In this document: piece after piece, positions 1 to 7,916 of the stretch
How positions within the stretch are numbered: the stretch's first letter is position 1
Layout: each line of letters opens with the position of its first letter
Assembly (NCBI GenBank): GCA_964618955.1
Contig: CAZUBO010000026.1
Span: 1-7,931 of the forward strand
Length of the DNA stretch: 7,931 bases
Direction: 5' to 3'
From: JAKLIH01 sp964618955
GTDB taxonomy: Bacteria; Patescibacteriota; Minisyncoccia; UBA6257; JAKLIH01
The notes under the pieces: generated by a model
Told to the model about the DNA's origin: nothing
Database searches by the model: none
What the model saw: the letters and a program-made list of their open reading frames with translations, nothing else
Program-made: the position numbers and the translations under genes

Positions 1-407
1 GCAACCATATCTTCTTTAATCATAACATTCATGGGAATTCCCATATATGTCATTCCTTCATATTTTGAATCAAAATGTCTAGTATTTATCTCCACTTTTA
101 ACTTTTGATCGCTTATCTTTCTATCAGTATAATTTAATGAAAAATACAAAGTAAATCTTTTTTCTTTAGCTTCTTTCAAATCGCCATATTTTTCCAAAAC
201 TTTTTTAACATGTTCAAAAACATAGTCTTTTTTAGATAAATCTAAAAGGTCAAAATCTAAATCAACTGAAAATCTATCTAAATCATAAAATAATTTAGCA
301 GCTGTACCGCCTTTAAAACCCAATACTAGTTGTATTGTATGATCCAAAAATATCCCCTTTAAAACACTAACCAATATATTCTCATGCACAATTTTGTTTA
401 TAGTCAT
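1..407 (-). CDS. abiEii: AbiEii-type nucleotidyltransferase toxin (partial, C-terminus off window)
   Basis: The first 135 codons are visible and the gene runs off the left edge. The product resembles the AbiEii/AbiGii nucleotidyltransferase family, toxins of type IV abortive-infection toxin-antitoxin systems. The polymerase-beta-like fold is recognisable from GFKGGTAAKLFYDLDRFS followed by VDLDF (GG at 33-34, acidic pair D49 and D51) and a third acidic strand KVEIN (E106). The last visible stretch, IKEDMVA, matches the point where the family's helical part begins. The start is the ATG six bases after the upstream abiEi stop, with no Shine-Dalgarno. No in-frame TGA occurs in the visible part. 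The adjacent AbiEi-like gene supports the assignment. Some family members are standalone nucleotidyltransferases, so toxicity is inferred from the pairing. Confidence 0.85.
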   Translation of the reverse strand, partial: MTINKIVHENILVSVLKGIFLDHTIQLVLGFKGGTAAKLFYDLDRFSVDLDFDLLDLSKKDYVFEHVKKVLEKYGDLKEAKEKRFTLYFSLNYTDRKISDQKLKVEINTRHFDSKYEGMTYMGIPMNVMIKEDMV

Positions 408-413
408 ATTATT

Positions 414-1004
414 TTATTTAATATTTTGTTTTGATAAAGTTTCTAATTCTTTAACTTTCTTCAACATTCTTTTGTTCCCGCCATAAATTGGCAAAATTTC
501 ATATATCTTTTCTCAATCAAAAATAGACAAGCTATCAAAATAATAATCTTGATTTAAATACAATATATCTAATAATGCTCTCTCGGGAGAAGCAATATGA
601 TAATTGCCTTCGTTTATAATCCCCAAAGAATTAGTTAAAATCTCTGGTTTTATAGTTTTAAAACAATATTTTTGTTTATCTATTTCAATCTCTTTTGTCT
701 TATACGAAGCAATAAATATAGAATCATATCACTGAAAAATAGCACCAGCATTTCTCAATACCGTTTCGAAACTAATATATGAAGGAGTATATATTTTTGT
801 TGCTAATTCATATTTATTGTAATTATTGTCTTTAGCATACAATCCTCGACGTAATCTTATTAACTGGTTATTTTTTACATAATAACTAACCCTAGCAATA
901 GCTGAGCTTATATTCATTTCTTTTCAAGACAAGATAATATCACTAAAAGAAAACACCGTTTTATCTGATCTTAATAATTTTGACAAAAAATCGCCTTTTT
1001 TCAT
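414..1004 (-). CDS. abiEi: AbiEi-type antitoxin/transcriptional regulator, read through three UGA codons
   Basis: This 196-residue protein is complete only if TGA is a sense codon at residues 27, 92 and 164. The frame and family features continue across all three, and the gene ends in TAA. The N-terminal part (about 1-60) looks like a winged helix-turn-helix, ending in the LIRLRRGLYA turn typical of AbiEi. The C-terminal part has the family motif SPERALLDILY (139-149). AbiEi proteins neutralise the AbiEii nucleotidyltransferase and repress their own promoter. The toxin gene follows after six bases, giving the usual antitoxin-first order. The ATG lies about 45 bases below a good promoter and has no Shine-Dalgarno. 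A standard-code caller would report only a 62-residue internal fragment starting at Met30. Aromatic-looking contexts (ILS-x-KEM, IFQ-x-YDS, IFD-x-EKIYE) favour Trp. Confidence 0.85.
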
Positions 1005-1012
1005 ATTTGGAG

Positions 1013-1038
1013 TCTAAACATTAGATTAAACCTAGGTT
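1013..1038. promoter_or_regulatory. two palindromes in the abiEi leader, candidate operator
   Basis: Between the promoter and the abiEi start lie TCTAA-aca-TTAGA (1013-1025) and the perfect palindrome AACCTAGGTT (1029-1038). AbiEi family regulators are known to bind inverted repeats at their own promoter, so these are natural operator candidates. They lie downstream of the expected start site, so binding would act as a block or the repeats would act in the RNA. The operator role is inferred from position only. Confidence 0.4.
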
Positions 1039-1056
1039 CGGGACTATATATTGAAT

Positions 1057-1084
1057 ATTATACCTTAAATATCAAAAAAGTCAA
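1057..1084 (-). promoter_or_regulatory. sigma70-type promoter of the abiE pair
   Basis: On the minus strand a -35 box TTGACT (1079-1084) and a perfect -10 TATAAT (1057-1062) are separated by 16 bases. Transcription would begin near 1050, leaving a leader of about 45 bases before the abiEi ATG. The -35 is preceded by GGCTA, giving GGCTATTGAC, the same extension seen at the 16S promoter. Confidence 0.75.
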
Positions 1085-1186
1085 TAGCCATGTATTTTCA
1101 AACTTGAAATAAGGAAATTTGCATAATAAAATCCAGAACCACTAATAAACCATGCTTCTAGACTTTAAATCATACATTTTACAATA

Positions 1187-1222
1187 CAAAAATGAGAACA
1201 CTAACAGAGTTAGTATTCTCAT
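1187..1222 (-). terminator. intrinsic terminator of the 16S rRNA unit
   Basis: On the minus strand ATGAGAATACTAAC pairs with GTTAGTGTTCTCAT (arms 1209-1222 and 1192-1205, one G-U pair, three-base loop) and runs into TTTTTG. It lies about 120 bases past the 16S 3' end and just beyond the processing stem. The transcript therefore ends here without reaching any tRNA, 23S or 5S gene. Confidence 0.85.
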
Positions 1223-1227
1223 CTTTG

Positions 1228-1259
1228 TTTCGAAATTTTTCAGTTACTCCAAATGGTTT
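1228..1259 (-). repeat. 3' arm of the 16S processing stem
   Basis: This 32-base stretch is nearly the reverse complement of 2930-2960 on the other side of the 16S gene. It contains CAGTTACTCCAAATGGTTT against AGTTGCTCCAATGGTTT in the leader, and both arms carry TTTCGA at the far end, so they can pair over about 30 bases. This is the layout of an RNase III-type pre-rRNA processing stem. The trailer between it and the 16S end (1260-1342) holds no tRNA, only small AT palindromes such as AGATATAAATATCT. Confidence 0.75.
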
Positions 1260-1342
1260 GAGTCTTAAGGTCTAAGATATAAATATCTCAGGTCAACCTT
1301 GGAAAAGTTTCATTCGACGAATCGGATAAAACAAATATTCCT

Positions 1343-2874
<1,532 letters not shown>

Positions 2875-2929
2875 ATAAATAACTGTATATTTTTTTATGA
2901 AAAAAATAAATAAAAATTTTTAAAAGAAT

Positions 2930-2960
2930 AAACCATTGGAGCAACTAAAAAACCTCGAAA
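2930..2960 (-). repeat. 5' arm of the 16S processing stem
   Basis: This leader arm pairs with 1228-1259 beyond the 3' end of the 16S gene. The minus strand reads TTTCGAGGTTTTTTAG followed by TTGCTCCAATGGTTT. About 55 AT-rich bases separate it from the mature 5' end. The mismatches are few, and the arms match only each other, as expected for a stem maintained by pairing. Confidence 0.75.
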
Positions 2961-2994
2961 TTTTCTAGTTGTTAAAATGATCTGTACATTAGAG

Positions 2995-3006
2995 TGTAAA
3001 AGAACA
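2995..3006 (-). promoter_or_regulatory. boxA-like rRNA antitermination site
   Basis: The minus strand reads TGTTCTTTTACA, close to known rRNA boxA elements (TGCTCTTTAACA in E. coli, TGTTCTTTGAAA in Bacillus). It lies in the 16S leader about 20 bases after the expected start of transcription and next to a small hairpin (ACTTCC-aatata-GGAAGT, 3006-3023). The position is right for NusB/NusE-type binding. NusB itself is not in the window. Confidence 0.6.
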
Positions 3007-3034
3007 CTTCCTATATTGGAAGTATCTAGCTAGT

Positions 3035-3063
3035 AATTTAACAAATTTTATACTATTTGTCAA
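3035..3063 (-). promoter_or_regulatory. promoter of the 16S rRNA gene
   Basis: A perfect -35 TTGACA (3058-3063) is followed after 17 bases by TAAATT (3035-3040) as a weaker -10. The start would be near 3028, about 155 bases upstream of the mature 16S. The -35 is embedded in GGCTATTGACA, shared with the abiEi promoter. Confidence 0.7.
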
Positions 3064-3144
3064 TAGCCAAAACCCTAATAAATACACAGCTTTTTCACAT
3101 TTTTTTGAAGCCTCCAAATTATGAATTTTTATTTAAAAAATTAT

Positions 3145-3179
3145 CACGAAAAACACTAATAAAAACAATGTTTTTCGTG
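3145..3179. repeat. perfect 11-bp inverted repeat abutting the orphan-gene promoter
   Basis: CACGAAAAACA (3145-3155) and TGTTTTTCGTG (3169-3179) form perfect arms around a 13-base spacer. The right arm ends four bases before the -35 of the plus-strand gene. It could be an operator or, read on the minus strand, a weak terminator, since ATAATTTTTT follows. No minus-strand gene immediately upstream needs one, because the recR operon already stops at 3660. Confidence 0.55.
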
Positions 3180-3182
3180 CTA

Positions 3183-3211
3183 TTGACATAATACAATTAA
3201 AATGGTATTAT
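3183..3211 (+). promoter_or_regulatory. near-consensus promoter of the plus-strand orphan gene
   Basis: TTGACA (3183-3188), 17 bases, then TATTAT (3206-3211); TATATT at 3209-3214 is an alternative -10. The -35 is again preceded by GCTA. The start would be near 3218, leaving a leader of about 20 bases that carries the ribosome binding site. Confidence 0.8.
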
Positions 3212-3222
3212 ATTACAAAATT

Positions 3223-3232
3223 AGAAGGAGGT
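3223..3232 (+). promoter_or_regulatory. strong Shine-Dalgarno, unusual for this window
   Basis: AGAAGGAGGT with GGAGG at 3227-3231 lies five bases before the ATG at 3237. It is the only Shine-Dalgarno in the window. It is odd because the 16S gene next door has no CCUCC tail; that tail (CAUUUCUUUU) could pair only with the AGAAG part. Confidence 0.7.
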
Positions 3233-3236
3233 CTAA

Positions 3237-3596
3237 ATGTTTGGAATAAGAATCAGTGGGTTAAACCCCGCAAAACAAAATCTTTTTAAACCTATTTTTG
3301 TAAAAGAGCTAAATGGTGCCTACAATAAGGCAAACAAAATCTATTGGCCAAAAAAAAATTTTGTTGAGGAACAAAGCATAGTGATGTCGTTCCTGGATAC
3401 CGATGAAAAAGAAGAAAAAGTTATACATGTAGAATTTCTAGGTTTTTCCAGTCACCTGAAAGATGATGGAAAAAAATTCCCAGAAATTGCAACTGCACGC
3501 ATCGCATTAGGAACCGCTAAACAACTATGTCCAGAGCTTAAAACATTCATATGGTCGTTTAACGAACAGATACTATTCTCTTGTTCAACCCACTAG
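3237..3596 (+). CDS. hypothetical protein, 119 aa, possible acquired gene
   Basis: I do not recognise a family. The protein is soluble, with no signal peptide or membrane segment. It has a lysine-rich N-terminal half with KIYWPKKNF (about 34-42), an acidic-basic stretch DTDEKEEK, a central VIHVEFLGFSSHL strand-like segment and an ARIALGTAKQL helix near 87-97. It ends in TAG. The start is fixed by a strong Shine-Dalgarno and promoter. It is the only plus-strand gene and lies between the 16S promoter and the recR operon terminator. Its base composition looks less AT-rich than that of its neighbours (part of the 3' third is near 45% GC), and codons such as CGC, CTG and GTG appear. Both Trp codons are TGG. 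These traits and the Shine-Dalgarno would fit an import from a standard-code donor, though two Trp codons are weak evidence. Confidence 0.75.
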   Translation: MFGIRISGLNPAKQNLFKPIFVKELNGAYNKANKIYWPKKNFVEEQSIVMSFLDTDEKEEKVIHVEFLGFSSHLKDDGKKFPEIATARIALGTAKQLCPELKTFIWSFNEQILFSCSTH

Positions 3597-3601
3597 CATC
3601 A

Positions 3602-3641
3602 ATACCTCCCCTGTTCAAGCAACGAGAACAGTGGGAGGTAT
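3602..3641 (+). repeat. long hairpin just after the orphan gene
   Basis: ATACCTCCCCTGTTC (3602-3616) pairs with GAACAGTGGGAGGTAT (3626-3641) with one bulged T and a nine-base loop. It begins five bases after the stop codon and has no T-run after it, so it is not a standard terminator. It may protect the mRNA 3' end. Its left arm carries ACCTCC, complementary to the GGAGGT of the gene's own Shine-Dalgarno. Confidence 0.7.
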
Positions 3642-3655
3642 GAAAATTTTAAATC

Positions 3656-3685
3656 AAAAACCGACAACTTCTTGTCGGTATTTTT
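3656..3685. terminator. bidirectional intrinsic terminator between the orphan gene and recR
   Basis: ACCGACAACT and its partner CTTGTCGGT form a tight stem at 3660-3679. It is flanked by an A-run at 3656-3660 and a T-run at 3681-3685, so it can stop both the plus-strand gene and the minus-strand recR operon. The T-run overlaps the recR stop codon region, so the two convergent units share one compact element. Confidence 0.85.
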
Positions 3686-4307
3686 AATTTCTATTCTTAA
3701 ACGACTCTATCAACGTCTCTGAATCGGCAAATTCTACTTCACTTCCTATTGGTAATCCTACCCCCAATTGAGTTACCTTAATTCCATAAGGAATTAATTG
3801 TTTTTTAATCTCTCCTGTAGTTAAATACCCTTCCGAAGTCAGATTCAAAGCCAGTATTATCTCTTCAATTGGCTCTTTATTAGCAATTGAATTCTTAATT
3901 CTAGCTATTAAAGGTTTTAAATTGAAATTCTTATCAATATCTCCTTCAAAAGAATTGGCTAACCCTCCTAATACATAATATATTCCCTTGTATTTCCCTG
4001 TCTTCTCAATTGAAATCAAATCCGTATCCTTTTCAACCACACAAATAAACTTCTTAATTCTTTTTGAATCACTGCAAATAGGACATAATTTTTGATTTTT
4101 ACCCTCTCTTTCAAAAATGAAATTACAACTATCACAAATCCCAATTTTCTTAGAGATATCCCAAAACAATTTTGCAATCTCATCCAATATCTTTGGGTCA
4201 TATCTAGCTAAAAAATACGAAAGACGCTTGGCTTGTCTTGGTCCAATATTTGGTAATTTATTTAATAATATACTTAATTTTCCAATTAATGAATTCTTAA
4301 TTTCCAT
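3684..4307 (-). CDS. recR: recombination mediator RecR
   Basis: RecR acts in RecF-pathway recombinational repair, helping load RecA onto gapped DNA as a ring around the duplex. The 207-residue length is normal. An N-terminal helix-hairpin-helix region (LNKLPNIGPRQAKRLSYFL, about 16-34) is followed by a zinc finger (CDSCNF...LCPIC) and a Toprim domain. The Toprim part shows VVEKDTDL, YKGIYYVLGG, the LALNLTSEGYLTT acidic motif and the LGVGLPIGSEVEFADSETL end. It is the last gene of the operon, one base after the mltG stop, so it is probably translated by coupling. No Shine-Dalgarno precedes the ATG. The single Trp is TGG and the stop is TAA. The gene order with cell-wall genes has no obvious functional logic. 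Confidence 0.96.
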   Translation of the reverse strand: MEIKNSLIGKLSILLNKLPNIGPRQAKRLSYFLARYDPKILDEIAKLFWDISKKIGICDSCNFIFEREGKNQKLCPICSDSKRIKKFICVVEKDTDLISIEKTGKYKGIYYVLGGLANSFEGDIDKNFNLKPLIARIKNSIANKEPIEEIILALNLTSEGYLTTGEIKKQLIPYGIKVTQLGVGLPIGSEVEFADSETLIESFKNRN

Positions 4308-4308
4308 G

Positions 4309-5325
4309 CTATTTTAAATATTTATTAATATTTTGATTATGTTCCTCTAAAGTCTTAGCAAATATTGTATTTTTTGTCTTTGGATCAGTGATATAATATA
4401 AATAATCACTACCGACTTTTCCTAAAGTCATTTTAAAAGTATCTAAATTCACATTACAAATAGGAGTACTAACTAACCCTTTATTCCTATAAGTATTATA
4501 TAAAGAATCCAACTTCTTGTCAACATTAGTTAAAGTACCACAATCCAAGTTGCCACCAGTATTATAGTTATTCTTCATCTTGATATAGCATAAAGTTGCA
4601 TCTATTTGCAATAGCATATTTTCATTAATTCGATTTTGAATTACTGACAATGCTATTGGCATATCATTCTTATGATATATCTCCTTTTCTAATAAACTAG
4701 CTAATATCAATTTAGTGTAGAAATCCTCACTACCAATTTCGCTTTTAGTCTTCAGATATATTTCTTTATTAAAATTATCTAAAAACATACCTATAACTTC
4801 ATTAATATCAGTATTCTTCAAAAAATAGTAAGTATTTGGATACAAGAATCCTTCTAAATTATTATCCAAATTCACATTCTTCAAAAATGGATATTTCTCA
4901 AACATATTTTTCAAATTAGAAATCTTGTAATTTACTAATTCCCCCTTCTTTGAAATTATCTCTTTATTGATTAATTCATTTTCAATTTGAAAAATATTAA
5001 AACCTTCTGGGATTGTAACTGCAATTCCTAGATTAGTTTTTAAAATATTTAAAACTTCTTTAATATTGTATTCTCCATTAAACAAATATTCTCCTGGCTT
5101 TAACATCCTATAATCCCCACTAAAATACGCATAACCAGTAAAAAATAACTTGTCTTTTATAACCTTTGCATTTACTAAATTATCAGTAATTGTCTTAAAA
5201 GAATCTCCGGGTTTAATTACAAATTTTGTACTTAAACTTGGAACTTTCATATTTAAATTGCTACTAACCATAAAAACCATAAACAACAAAACTAAAGCAA
5301 CTCCAATTTTAAAATTCTTTTTCAT
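4309..5325 (-). CDS. mltG: endolytic murein transglycosylase MltG (YceG-like)
   Basis: MltG cleaves nascent glycan strands at the membrane and so limits their length. The 338-residue protein has an N-terminal membrane anchor (about 7-22) and a LysM-like region containing FVIKPGDSFKTI and LKPGEYLF (35-83). The catalytic domain then shows ASLLEKE with the expected catalytic Glu213. Other conserved blocks are VIQNRI..NMLLQIDAT, LYNTYRNKGL.STPICN and YLYYITD, with LEEHNQNINKYL at the end. It has no Trp and no in-frame TGA, so it reads the same under either code. It starts nine bases after the rodA stop, with no Shine-Dalgarno, and ends in TAG one base before recR. The pairing with RodA puts synthesis and trimming of wall strands under one promoter. 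Confidence 0.95.
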   Translation of the reverse strand: MKKNFKIGVALVLLFMVFMVSSNLNMKVPSLSTKFVIKPGDSFKTITDNLVNAKVIKDKLFFTGYAYFSGDYRMLKPGEYLFNGEYNIKEVLNILKTNLGIAVTIPEGFNIFQIENELINKEIISKKGELVNYKISNLKNMFEKYPFLKNVNLDNNLEGFLYPNTYYFLKNTDINEVIGMFLDNFNKEIYLKTKSEIGSEDFYTKLILASLLEKEIYHKNDMPIALSVIQNRINENMLLQIDATLCYIKMKNNYNTGGNLDCGTLTNVDKKLDSLYNTYRNKGLVSTPICNVNLDTFKMTLGKVGSDYLYYITDPKTKNTIFAKTLEEHNQNINKYLK

Positions 5326-5334
5326 AAAACAAAT

Positions 5335-6417
5335 TTAGCGATTATTAATATTCAATATCATCCCTAGCATAATAAAATCAACCATCAAATGTGATCCACC
5401 GCCACTCACAAAAGGCAAAGCAATACCAATAACTGGTAATAATCCAATATTCATACCAATATTTATAAGCATTTCCACAAAGATTTTGACTCAAAATCCT
5501 ACAACTATCAACTTGCTAAAATTGTTTTTAGCAAAAGAAATTACATCTCAGAAATAGCTAAACATTAATAAGAACGCCAATAACAATATCAATACTCCAA
5601 CAAACCCTAATTCTTCCGATATCGAAGCAAAGATAAAGTCTGTCTTTGATTCTGGCAAGAATTGTAATTGGGTCTGAGTTCCCCACCCTAAACCCTTACC
5701 TCAAAATCTTCCACTGCCAACTGCAATTATTGATTGTCTTTGATTGTAATTTAATCCTGTAGGATCTAAATTTGGATTTATAAAAGATATCAAACGATTC
5801 TTTTGATAATCGCGCAATACATATTTAAAACCAACAAAACCAGTAGCTGAGATAATCAATAATATCAAAATCAAATGTTTAGTTCTCATTCCACATACTA
5901 CCAATAAAACAATCCAAATAAAAAACATAATAATTACTGATCCTAAATCAGGCTGTAACAACGCTAAAATCGCAGGTAAACCCATAATTATTCCCGATTT
6001 CAAAATATTCAAGAAATTCCAAATTTCTGGTTTTTTCTCATATAATAATTTTGATAATAAAACTATCAAAGCTATCTTCATAAATTCAACTGGCTGAATA
6101 CTAAAAAACCCTAATTTAAATCAACCCGTAATACCACGCGTTGTCTTCCCCATCACTAATAAAAGCGTCATCAAAAACAATCACATCAAATAAAATATCA
6201 GAGAAAACGAAGTATGATTTTTCAAAAAATTATAATCAATTTTTGAAAAAAATCATAAGAATCCACAAGAAATTATTAAAAATATTAATTGTCTATAAAA
6301 GGCATTTAAATTATCGGTTTTATTCATACTCAAACTCGAAAGCATCAATAAACTTAAAGTGCTTAAAATAATCAAGCTAATAAATAATTTTCAATTTTTC
6401 AAAAAATATTCTTTCAT
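5335..6417 (-). CDS. rodA: RodA, SEDS-family peptidoglycan glycosyltransferase, with seven in-frame UGA codons
   Basis: RodA polymerises lipid II into glycan strands during cell elongation, together with a class B penicillin-binding protein not seen here. The 360-residue multi-pass membrane protein shows SEDS landmarks: SIQPVEFMK (106-114), LLQPDLGSV, PTGLNYNQRQSIIAVGSG, GKGLGWGTQTQLQFLPESKTDFIFA, EELGFVG and NIGMNIGLLPVIGIALPFVSGGG. TGA occurs in frame at codons 9, 55, 79, 99, 239, 290 and 309. TGG is used three times, and the stop is TAA. Codon 99 sits where the family has the Trp of RRW before LG..SIQP, and the others fit aromatic membrane positions, so Trp is the best reading. With code 11 the gene would look like a 126-residue fragment. 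RodA rather than FtsW is preferred from the linked MltG and the motif details. Confidence 0.93.
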
Positions 6418-6432
6418 TTACAATTTTTAATT

Positions 6433-7806
6433 CTATTTCTGTATATTCCCTTCATCAAAGACATTGGTATAGACATTTAATCCTCCTGGACAAATATCAA
6501 TTCCACTAGGCAAAACATGGCTTCAAGACAAAACAAAATCTCTAGATTTTTGAGCTAAAATATTGCTTTGGCTCTTAGATATAGCCACTAATTTTTTATC
6601 ACTATCACACAAGAATCCAACTAATGATATATTCTTAAAAGTTGCATTGGCATTATTAAATACCGTAAATGATAAACTAGCTGTTACTCCTGGCGATAAT
6701 TGATTATCATCAGTCTTTTTATTTAATAAATTATTCAATTGAGTTCTTGTTGGAGTATCAAATTCTCCAGTAACTTGTAAACTATATTTAGCTTGGAATC
6801 TCTCAACTGCTTTTTTCAATAGCAAATCAAACTTCCCAGTCAATCTCGCTTCTGGATATACCGCTGGGTCTTCCGCTAAAATTCTTTGTAATTCTTTGAC
6901 TTCTGATCCAGAATCATTTAATTTTAAATTGTTTTCAAAACTAAAACCACCCGAACTAATAGTATTAACCTTCTGACCACTATAAGATTGATTCAAATAC
7001 TCTCTAGTCTTGTAATCAACTATTCCCGTCTGAGGACTAATTCCAATTGACTTTTGAAAACGAATAACTGCCTTGTAAGTTGGCATATCAAAAGCACCAT
7101 TCACCACTCCTTCCGGATAAATCGCATTATCACTAGCTAAAATTGATTGCAAATTAAAAACATCTTCGCCTTTATCACCCCTCTTTAAATCTTTTTTGAA
7201 TTCATAAACTACATTACCAGCCTTAGTAGTACTAGTTATAATCTGACCACTACCAGTCTTTAATGATACATTGTTAATTCCAAACAAATCAGCAGAACCA
7301 AATTCTGCACTTAAAGGTTTGCTTCATACCATTGTCTTTTCATCAATTTGAAAAGCAATCTTATCAAATTTAACATTTGGTATTGGCATTACTTCTACTA
7401 TATATTTAATTTGATTTGGTAAGATATATCCTTTACCAACAATTTTCTTTTCAACTTTTTCTTTGGTTTTGTTTTTAACCGTCGAAGTTGAAATGAAATA
7501 AAAACCATAATTAAATTCCTTAACACCTCAATCGCTATTTGAATTAGTAACCTTAGCATAAACAAAATATTTGTCTTTCTGTAAAAAACTATATCCTTCG
7601 CCGGTATATTCTAATTTAGTTAAAGTTTTAATTTCGCATGATTGACATTTCCCACCACAATCAACTCCTATTTCATTATTATTTTTTATCTTATCAAAAC
7701 ATGATGGCTTTGGCCGTACAATTTGAAAAGTAATTAATCCAATAAAAAATATAACAACAGCTGTTAAAAATGAAAAAACAATTTGTTTAAAAAATCTTTC
7801 AGACAT
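6433..7806 (-). CDS. membrane-anchored protein with two peptidoglycan-binding domains, read through three UGA codons
   Basis: The 457-residue product begins with a membrane anchor (about 9-30). A four-cysteine segment follows, CFDKIKNNNEIGVDCGGKC..C (36-57), of a type I associate with CPR surface proteins. A beta-rich extracellular region (about 60-170) comes next, then two peptidoglycan-binding type 1 repeats. The repeats are near 203-272 (LKRGDKGEDVFNLQSIL ... GAFDMPTYKAVIRFQ) and 293-362 (LNDSGSEVKELQRIL ... GKFDLLLKKAVERFQ). A C-terminal beta domain ends in PGGLNVYTNVFDEGN. TGA is in frame at codons 93, 161 and 428, and these would be its only Trp residues; the stop is TAG. Standard-code calling splits it into 92- and 254-residue pieces. 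It likely tethers the envelope to the wall. It is first in the operon, 15 bases before rodA, and its exact role is unknown. Confidence 0.88.
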
Positions 7807-7832
7807 ATATATATTTTAAAATTCTTAAATAT

Positions 7833-7861
7833 ATTATACTAAACTTTTAATAAAAAAGCAA
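7833..7861 (-). promoter_or_regulatory. promoter of the cell-wall/recR operon
   Basis: A perfect -10 TATAAT (7833-7838) follows TTGCTT (7856-7861) after 17 bases on the minus strand. Transcription would start near 7826, about 20 bases before the ATG at 7806. The leader is only A and T in the last stretch and has no Shine-Dalgarno. No other promoter is evident between the four genes, whose gaps are 15 bases or less. Confidence 0.65.
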
Positions 7862-7879
7862 CAAATATATTCAAATATC

Positions 7880-7916
7880 AAAAAGCCGACAATCTTGGTT
7901 TCCCAAAACTGCCGGC
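7880..7916 (-). terminator. intrinsic terminator of an upstream off-window gene
   Basis: On the minus strand GCCGGCAG-TTTTGG and CCAAGAT-TGTCGGC close a long stem over a GAAA tetraloop, then run into TTTTTGA. The stem includes two G-U pairs. It would end a minus-strand transcript entering from beyond 7931. The 15 bases to the right of it show no stop codon in any minus frame, so the product of that unit cannot be told. Confidence 0.8.

Noticed and set aside
1029..1050. A tRNA T-arm from GGTTCGGGACT
   Set aside because: The loop lacks the conserved A after TTCG, and no acceptor, anticodon or D-arm can be built around it.
3640..3687. A 15-codon ORF after GGGAGGT at 3633-3639
   Set aside because: The purine box touches the ATG with no spacing, and the ORF runs through the terminator stem.
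4016..4317. Overlapping small ORFs across recR on both strands
   Set aside because: They lie inside the well-supported recR frame and have no motifs or start signals of their own.
5150..5338. Plus-strand 62-residue ORF opposite the mltG start
   Set aside because: It mirrors the membrane-anchor coding region of mltG and has no promoter or ribosome site.
5701..6081. RodA as a broken pseudogene with only a 126-residue piece left
   Set aside because: All conserved SEDS motifs lie in one frame from 6417 to 5335 with no frameshift, and every interruption is TGA, never TAA or TAG. Decay would not be so selective.
6141..6371. Plus-strand 76-residue ORF opposite rodA
   Set aside because: It is the antisense of the RodA N-terminal membrane segments, with low-complexity Lys/Ser/Tyr content.
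6523..7287. A separate 254-residue gene starting at a TTG codon
   Set aside because: It is the middle of the 457-residue peptidoglycan-binding protein; the frame continues through TGA on both sides and the TTG encodes Leu in a continuous domain.
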